NCBI RefSeq assembly: GCF_004682055.1
Contig: NZ_QUZU01000037.1
Coordinates: 1-64,000 of the forward strand
DNA: 64,000 nucleotides
Source: Pseudomonas kairouanensis
GTDB lineage: Bacteria; Pseudomonadota; Gammaproteobacteria; Pseudomonadales; Pseudomonadaceae
Direction: 5' to 3'
Both the position numbers and the translations under genes were made by a program. A model generated the notes under the pieces. The model did no database searches. It was not told the DNA's origin and saw only the letters and a program-made list of their open reading frames with translations. Below are positions 59,938 to 64,000 of this stretch, piece by piece; the stretch's first letter is position 1; each line of letters starts with the position of its first letter.

Positions 59938-60033
59938 GAGCGAGCTTGCTCGCGAAGAGCTCAAGGGCCCCGCGTTACGCCTGGCGCCCCGCGTTATCGT
60001 TGACGACCTTCGCGAGCAAGCTCGCTCCTACAG
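59934..60033. repeat. Third REP subtype, about 100 bp, with conserved interior
   Basis: Left arm GTAGGAGCGAGCTTGCTCGC (59934) and right arm ending CGCTCCTAC (about 60033). The interior (aactcaag..gccgcgtta..cctggcgcc..gcgt..tcgttgacga) recurs nearly unchanged at 63534-63634, so this is a full-length repeat unit and not just two arms. It overlaps the GNAT stop codon. Confidence 0.88.
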
Positions 60034-60064
60034 TAAAATCTGTTTTGCTCTGAGGAGAGTTTGA

Positions 60065-60934
60065 ATGAGCCAAGTATTGGAAGATCTGGTGGACCTGCTG
60101 ACCCTGGAGCCGATCGAGGAAAACCTCTTTCGCGGCCGCAGTCAGGACCTGGGTTTTCGCCAACTGTTCGGTGGCCAGGTGCTCGGCCAGTCGTTGTCGG
60201 CCGCCAGCCAGACCGTAGAAGAAGCGCGGCATGTGCATTCCCTGCATGGTTATTTCCTGCGCCCTGGCGATGCCGCATTGCCGGTGGTGTATTCGGTGGA
60301 CCGCGTGCGTGACGGTGGCAGTTTCAGCACTCGCCGCGTCACCGCGATTCAGAAGGGCCACCCGATCTTTACCTGCACCACCTCGTTCCAGTACGACGAG
60401 CAAGGCTTCGACCACCAGACCACCATGCCCGTGGTGGTCGGCCCGGAAAACCTGCCGTCGGAGTTGGAGTTGACCCAGCAGCGTGCGCACCTGATCCCTG
60501 AGCACATGCGCGACAAGTTGCTGTGCCCCAAGCCGATTGAAGTGCGCCCGGTCACCGAGAAAGATCCGTTCAATCCGCAGCCGTCCGACCCGGTCAAATA
60601 TGTGTGGTTTCGTGCCGACGGTGCGCTGGCCGACATTCCGGCCCTGCACAAATACCTGCTGGCCTACGCCTCGGACTTCGGCCTGCTGACCACGTCGTTG
60701 CTGCCCCATGGCAAGACCGTGTGGCAAAAAGACATGCAGGTCGCCAGCCTCGATCACGCGCTGTGGTTCCACGCCGACCTGCGCGCCGATGACTGGTTGC
60801 TGTACGCCATGGACAGCCCTTGGGCGGGTAATTCCCGAGGGTTTTCCCGTGGCAGCGTGTACAACCGCGCCGGGCAACTGGTGGCCTCGGTGACCCAGGA
60901 AGGCTTGATTCGCCATCGCAAGGATTGGGCATGA
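60065..60934 (+). CDS. tesB: Acyl-CoA thioesterase II
   Basis: TesB hydrolyses medium and long acyl-CoAs in the cytosol. The 289-residue double-hotdog protein has GLFRG-like FRGRSQDLGFRQLFGGQVLGQ in the N-terminal half and ASLDHALWFHADLRADDWLLY near the catalytic Asp, ending GSVYNRAGQLVASVTQEGL. The length is standard. The HAD gene overlaps its stop (ATGA), so the two are coupled. Confidence 0.95.
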   Translation: MSQVLEDLVDLLTLEPIEENLFRGRSQDLGFRQLFGGQVLGQSLSAASQTVEEARHVHSLHGYFLRPGDAALPVVYSVDRVRDGGSFSTRRVTAIQKGHPIFTCTTSFQYDEQGFDHQTTMPVVVGPENLPSELELTQQRAHLIPEHMRDKLLCPKPIEVRPVTEKDPFNPQPSDPVKYVWFRADGALADIPALHKYLLAYASDFGLLTTSLLPHGKTVWQKDMQVASLDHALWFHADLRADDWLLYAMDSPWAGNSRGFSRGSVYNRAGQLVASVTQEGLIRHRKDWA

Positions 60935-61530
60935 GCCTGACGGACGTTAAACATTGGGTGTTCGACATGGACGGCACCCTGACGGTCGCCGTGCATGATT
61001 TTGCGGCGATTCGCGTGGCCCTGGATATTCCGCCGGAGGATGACATCCTCACCCATCTGGCGGCGCTGCCAGCGGATGTGGCAGCGGCCAAGCACGCCTG
61101 GTTGCTGGAGCATGAGCGCGAGTTGGCGCTGGGTTCGGTAGCCGCCGACGGTGCGGTGGAACTGGTGCGCGAGTTGGCCGCGCGGGGTTATCGCCTGGGC
61201 ATCTTGACCCGTAATGCGCGGGAGTTGGCGCATATCACCCTGGAGGCGATTGGCCTGGCGGACTGCTTTGCCATCGAAGACGTGTTGGGGCGTGATGATG
61301 CGCAACCCAAGCCCGATCCGGATGGGTTGCTGAAACTGGCAGCGGCGTGGGATGTAGCGCCCAGCCAGATGGTGATGGTCGGGGATTATCGTTTTGACCT
61401 GGACTGCGGCCGGGCGGCGGGCGCGCGTACGGTGTTGGTCAACTTGCCCGAGAACCCGTGGCCGGAGTTGGCGGATTGGCATGCCGAGGATTGCTCGGTG
61501 TTGCGCCGGATGATCCAGCCCAAGCAATGA
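60931..61530 (+). CDS. HAD-family phosphatase (subfamily IA)
   Basis: The 199-residue hydrolase shows motif I (HWVFDMDGTLTV, nucleophile Asp), motif II (GILTRNARELAH), and motifs III/IV (RDDAQPKPDPDGLLKLA, VMVGDYRFDLDCGRAAGART). It has a small helical cap between residues 20 and 80. The substrate is a phosphorylated small molecule, not identified. Its ATG overlaps the tesB stop. A REP doublet follows. Confidence 0.9.
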   Translation: MSLTDVKHWVFDMDGTLTVAVHDFAAIRVALDIPPEDDILTHLAALPADVAAAKHAWLLEHERELALGSVAADGAVELVRELAARGYRLGILTRNARELAHITLEAIGLADCFAIEDVLGRDDAQPKPDPDGLLKLAAAWDVAPSQMVMVGDYRFDLDCGRAAGARTVLVNLPENPWPELADWHAEDCSVLRRMIQPKQ

Positions 61531-61535
61531 GGTCA

Positions 61536-61629
61536 AATGTGGGAGGGGGCTTGCTCCCGATAGCAGTGGATCAGCCAACACATCGGGTGACTGACACACT
61601 GCAATCGGGGGCAAGCCCCCTCCCACATT
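61536..61629. repeat. REP doublet, GGGGGCTTGCTCCCGAT type
   Basis: AATGTGGGAGGGGGCTTGCT at 61536 to CACATT at 61629. The interior gcagtggatcagccaacacatcgggtgactgacacactgc is like other copies. It lies between the convergent HAD and hydrolase genes. Confidence 0.92.
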
Positions 61630-61650
61630 TTGATTGGGTTTCTTCAGGGA

Positions 61651-62619
61651 CTACTTTGAAAACAACACCTTCTGCCCCTCAGGCGACGTAAACATCCCAT
61701 CCCCGTTATGCCCCACCCCCGGCACTTCCACCAACTGATGCCCCAACTGCGGATGCCGCTGCTTGAGATAGTCGAAATAGTTGTGCCCACGAATCAGCCG
61801 ATACGCGCCCTGAGCCTCAGCTTCACAGCCGATGTCCAGCGCGTGATGTTTCGGGTCGATGTCCTGTTGGCCCAGCAGGTAGGTGATGTCGCGTGACACA
61901 TAGGTCTGCTCAATCTGCACCGCGCCTTTGGCGTAGGCCGGCAAGTGGTTCAGGCCGTATTTCCAGTCATTGAAGCCTGGGCACGTCGCCGGGTCGAACT
62001 TCACCGGGCGTTGCGGGGTGAAGTAGGCGTAGGACGAGGGATTGGCCACCACGTAGCGCAGGCGGATGGCTTCGGCTTGCAGTTTAGGGTGGTCGTGGCT
62101 GAGGAGGGCAAAACGCTGCACCACCTGGCCACCGCCGGAATGCCCGGCCACGACGATTTCCTTCAGCGCCGGGAACAGCTTGCGATTGCCCAGGTGCTTG
62201 ATGATCTGGTCCAAGGCGCCGTAGGAACTGATATGACCCGGGGCGGTGGACGGTTCGCCGGCCATCCAGCCGTTGTCGGTCCAGCGCAGCACCTGATCGT
62301 CCACATGCTCGTTACGCGCGTCGGCCTCGATCAGGAAGCGTGGCGCGATCACCAGGGTGTTGGCGCCTTGCCCGGCATTCGCGGCAGCCTTTTCGCCGCT
62401 TTCCAGATAGGTCTGCGCATCGCGCAGGCGACCATGCACGATGATCAACGCACGGGTCACGTTGGGTAGCGGCTGGCGCCAATCCTGGCTCAGGCCGACG
62501 CTGAGGTCGCCGGCCGCCAGGGGGAAGCGATCGAGACTGGCTTGCTGGGCGCCGTGTCCGGCCGCCCAGGTTGAACAACTGACTAACAGGCCCAGCAGCA
62601 ATCCCAATCGTTTATTCAT
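61651..62619 (-). CDS. Secreted alpha/beta hydrolase
   Basis: The 322-residue protein starts with a signal peptide (RLGLLLGLLVSCSTWAAG) that may include a lipobox-like Cys. The hydrolase core shows IIVHGRLRDAQTYLESG, VAGHSGGGQVVQRFA (nucleophile Ser about residue 174) and VPGVGHNGDGMFTSPEG (His near the end). The family is not identified further; an esterase or peptidase is possible. It starts right at the ypfJ stop, with no gap, so the two are likely co-transcribed. Confidence 0.82.
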   Translation of the reverse strand: MNKRLGLLLGLLVSCSTWAAGHGAQQASLDRFPLAAGDLSVGLSQDWRQPLPNVTRALIIVHGRLRDAQTYLESGEKAAANAGQGANTLVIAPRFLIEADARNEHVDDQVLRWTDNGWMAGEPSTAPGHISSYGALDQIIKHLGNRKLFPALKEIVVAGHSGGGQVVQRFALLSHDHPKLQAEAIRLRYVVANPSSYAYFTPQRPVKFDPATCPGFNDWKYGLNHLPAYAKGAVQIEQTYVSRDITYLLGQQDIDPKHHALDIGCEAEAQGAYRLIRGHNYFDYLKQRHPQLGHQLVEVPGVGHNGDGMFTSPEGQKVLFSK

Positions 62620-63507
62620 TTAGAGACTCTTGGCGGAAAAGGTGTCGCATTGAGTGATCTGGCCCTGGGCAAAGCCGGTCTTGAACCAGCGTACGCGCTG
62701 CGCCGAGGTGCCGTGGGTGAATGAGTCCGGTACCACGCGGCCTTGACCCTGTTGCTGCAAGCGGTCATCGCCAATGGCGTTGGCCGCGTTCAGCGCCTCT
62801 TCGATGTCGCCGGGTTCCAGCCAGTTCAGGCGCTTTTGCGCACGGTTGGCCCAGACACCGGCGAAGCAATCAGCTTGCAGTTCCTGGCGGACCAGCAGGC
62901 CGCCGTCGCCCTCCATCTGCCGGCCCTGTTGGCGCGCGGCCTGGATTTTTGCCGAGATGCCCAGCAGCGTCTGCACGTGGTGCCCGACTTCGTGGGCAAT
63001 GACATACGCCTGGGCGAAATCGCCGGCGGCCTGGAAGCGTTGGGACATTTCGCGGAAGAAATCCAGGTCCAGGTACACCTGCCGGTCAGCCGGGCAATAG
63101 AACGGGCCGCTGGCCGAAGTGGCGCCACCGCAGGCGGAGTTGACGCGGCCACGGAACAGGATGAGTTTCGGGTTCTGATAGGCCACGCCGTTTTCCTTGA
63201 ACACCTGGGCCCAGGTGTCCTCGGTGTCGCCGAGCACAGCGCGCACGAAATCGGCTTGTTCATCGTTGGCCGGCGGTGCCTGGCGCTGTTGGGTGCTGAC
63301 CGACGGCGCCTGCTCCATCTGGCCGGTGAGCTGGCCGAGGATCTGCAGCGGGTCTTGGCCGGTGATCCAGCCAATGCCGACAATCAGCAAGATCGCTCCC
63401 AGGCTCAGGCCCTTGCCACCGCCAAAGCGCATGCCGCCACCGCCCCCACTACTGTCATCGCGGGCATCCACCACGTTGTCGCTGCGTCGGCCTTTTTTCC
63501 ATAGCAT
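62620..63507 (-). CDS. ypfJ: YpfJ-type neutral zinc metallopeptidase
   Basis: The 295-residue protein has an N-terminal charged part with a Gly-rich linker (GGGGGMRFGGGKG), a single membrane helix (LSLGAILLIVGIGWITG), and a zinc peptidase domain with FAQAYVIAHEVGHHVQTLLG, the HExxH-type motif. The end VRWFKTGFAQGQ is family-typical. It should face the periplasm. YpfJ has no confirmed substrate. The downstream hydrolase follows immediately. Confidence 0.93.
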   Translation of the reverse strand: MLWKKGRRSDNVVDARDDSSGGGGGMRFGGGKGLSLGAILLIVGIGWITGQDPLQILGQLTGQMEQAPSVSTQQRQAPPANDEQADFVRAVLGDTEDTWAQVFKENGVAYQNPKLILFRGRVNSACGGATSASGPFYCPADRQVYLDLDFFREMSQRFQAAGDFAQAYVIAHEVGHHVQTLLGISAKIQAARQQGRQMEGDGGLLVRQELQADCFAGVWANRAQKRLNWLEPGDIEEALNAANAIGDDRLQQQGQGRVVPDSFTHGTSAQRVRWFKTGFAQGQITQCDTFSAKSL

Positions 63508-63533
63508 GGGGGCGGTCCTCTTGATAAATAGCC

Positions 63534-63634
63534 TGTAGGAGCGAGCTTGCTCGCGAAAAACTCAAGTGCGCCGCGTTAAACCTGGCGCCCTGCGTCATCG
63601 TTGACGATCTTCGCGAGCAAGCTCGCTCCTACAG
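63534..63634. repeat. Third REP subtype, second copy
   Basis: GTAGGAGCGAGCTTGCTCGC at 63535 and inverted arm ending CGCTCCTACA near 63634, with the same interior order as the 59934 copy (ctcaag, gccgcgtta, cctggcgcc, gcgt, tcgttgacga). It lies between ypfJ and the gene cut by the window end. Confidence 0.88.
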
Positions 63635-63661
63635 TTGTGGAATGGTTGAGTATGGACGCTA

Positions 63662-64000
63662 TTAGCGGCAGTAGCCTTCGCCGCTCACCACGATCAGGCA
63701 GTCCTTTTTATCGGCCAGCCATTTCAGGCCGGTGTCTGCACCGTCGCCAGCGCGCAGCAGTTGCGGGCCGTCCGGGCGGGTGAAGGCGATGCCGTCTTCG
63801 GCGGCCTCACCCTTGAAGGTGCCCGAGTCATCGGCGTCGAGGCCGTATTGCATGGTGAGAATGTAGTGCCCGCGGCCGACGCTGTCGTCCTTGGCGATGG
63901 TCAGGTTCAGGCCTTCAACGCCGATCCATTTGCCGACCCATTTATCGGTGGGTGGTGTTTCTGGCACCAGGGTCGCCTGCACCGACGCGGGTGCGGGTTT
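63662..64000 (-). CDS. C-terminal part of an unknown protein, cut by the window end
   Basis: The frame stays open to base 64000; upstream of the GTG at 63982 it reads KPAPAS in frame, so the true start lies beyond the window. The visible 112 residues are a beta-rich soluble domain (WVGKWIGVEGLNLTIAKDD, YILTMQYGLDADDSGTFKG, LKWLADKKDCLIVVSGEGYC) preceded by a Pro/Ala stretch like a linker after a signal peptide or lipobox. Cys residues near the end could form a disulfide. I do not recognise the family. Confidence 0.7.
   Translation of the reverse strand, partial: KPAPASVQATLVPETPPTDKWVGKWIGVEGLNLTIAKDDSVGRGHYILTMQYGLDADDSGTFKGEAAEDGIAFTRPDGPQLLRAGDGADTGLKWLADKKDCLIVVSGEGYCR

Overview
The window is chromosomal DNA of a Pseudomonas, most likely of the P. 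fluorescens group. Three things suggest this: the gene order (proA-nadD-rsfS-rlmH-mrdA-rodA-mltB-rlpA-dacA-ybeD-lipB-lipA, then holA-lptE-leuS, lnt-corC-ybeY-ybeZ-miaB, hemL-thiE-thiD-ladS) is the Pseudomonas order as I know it from P. aeruginosa; the proteins are Pseudomonas-like throughout; and about fifteen intergenic REP doublets are present, built on GTGGGAGCGGGCTTGCTCGCGAA, GTGGGAGGGGGCTTGCTCCCGAT or GTAGGAGCGAGCTTGCTCGCGAA. I see no rRNA, tRNA, CRISPR array, prophage or transposase.

Layout. 0.1-12.4 kb: DNA repair (AAG glycosylase), proline and NAD synthesis, ribosome factors, then a cell-elongation and peptidoglycan block (PBP2, RodA, MltB, RlpA, PBP5-type carboxypeptidase) leading into lipoate synthesis (lipB, lipA). 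12.5-15.1 kb: LD-carboxypeptidase, a second lytic transglycosylase and a very short gene for the ribosome-rescue factor ArfA with a hairpin inside its reading frame. 15.3-26.7 kb: mostly minus strand, with holA, lptE, leuS, lnt, corC, ybeY, ybeZ and miaB, plus a small conserved gene and a YdcF/ElyC-type gene on the plus strand. 26.8-33.5 kb: DUF1820, a Sel1-type protein, hemL, thiE, thiD, and the hybrid sensor kinase LadS. 33.5-43.9 kb: AidB-like flavoprotein, AMP nucleosidase, RluE, DUF2788, an Lrp/AsnC regulator, a secreted low-complexity protein, a CDF metal exporter, a lipoprotein and the HrpB helicase.

44.0-47.1 kb is the least ordinary part. It is a four-gene plus-strand operon: an AtoE-type short-chain fatty acid transporter, a CatC-like muconolactone isomerase, a YCII protein and a PF04199 cyclase/hydrolase. 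A PcaR/IclR-looking palindrome sits upstream, and no catA or catB is present. It looks like an accessory catabolic operon of unknown substrate. 47.2-56.9 kb holds an HSL-type esterase, an EEP phosphatase/nuclease, a YciC-like membrane protein, DUF2076, a two-nuclease pair (NYN plus DEDDh), a DUF6124-type small protein behind a structured leader, a second PF04199 protein with an Lrp regulator facing an EamA exporter across an operator-rich gap, and an RhlE helicase. 57-64 kb: a BaiN/HI0933-type flavoprotein, a histone-deacetylase-like hydrolase, GNAT, TesB, a HAD phosphatase, a secreted alpha/beta hydrolase, a YpfJ zinc protease and a gene cut by the window end.

The best leads for undescribed biology are the 44-47 kb operon, the orphan terminator and probable small RNA near 38.5 kb, the operator plus terminator-like leader between lrp and eamA near 54.5 kb, and the alternative hairpins upstream of the small gene at 52.5 kb. 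All family assignments come from reading the translations. No database search was run.
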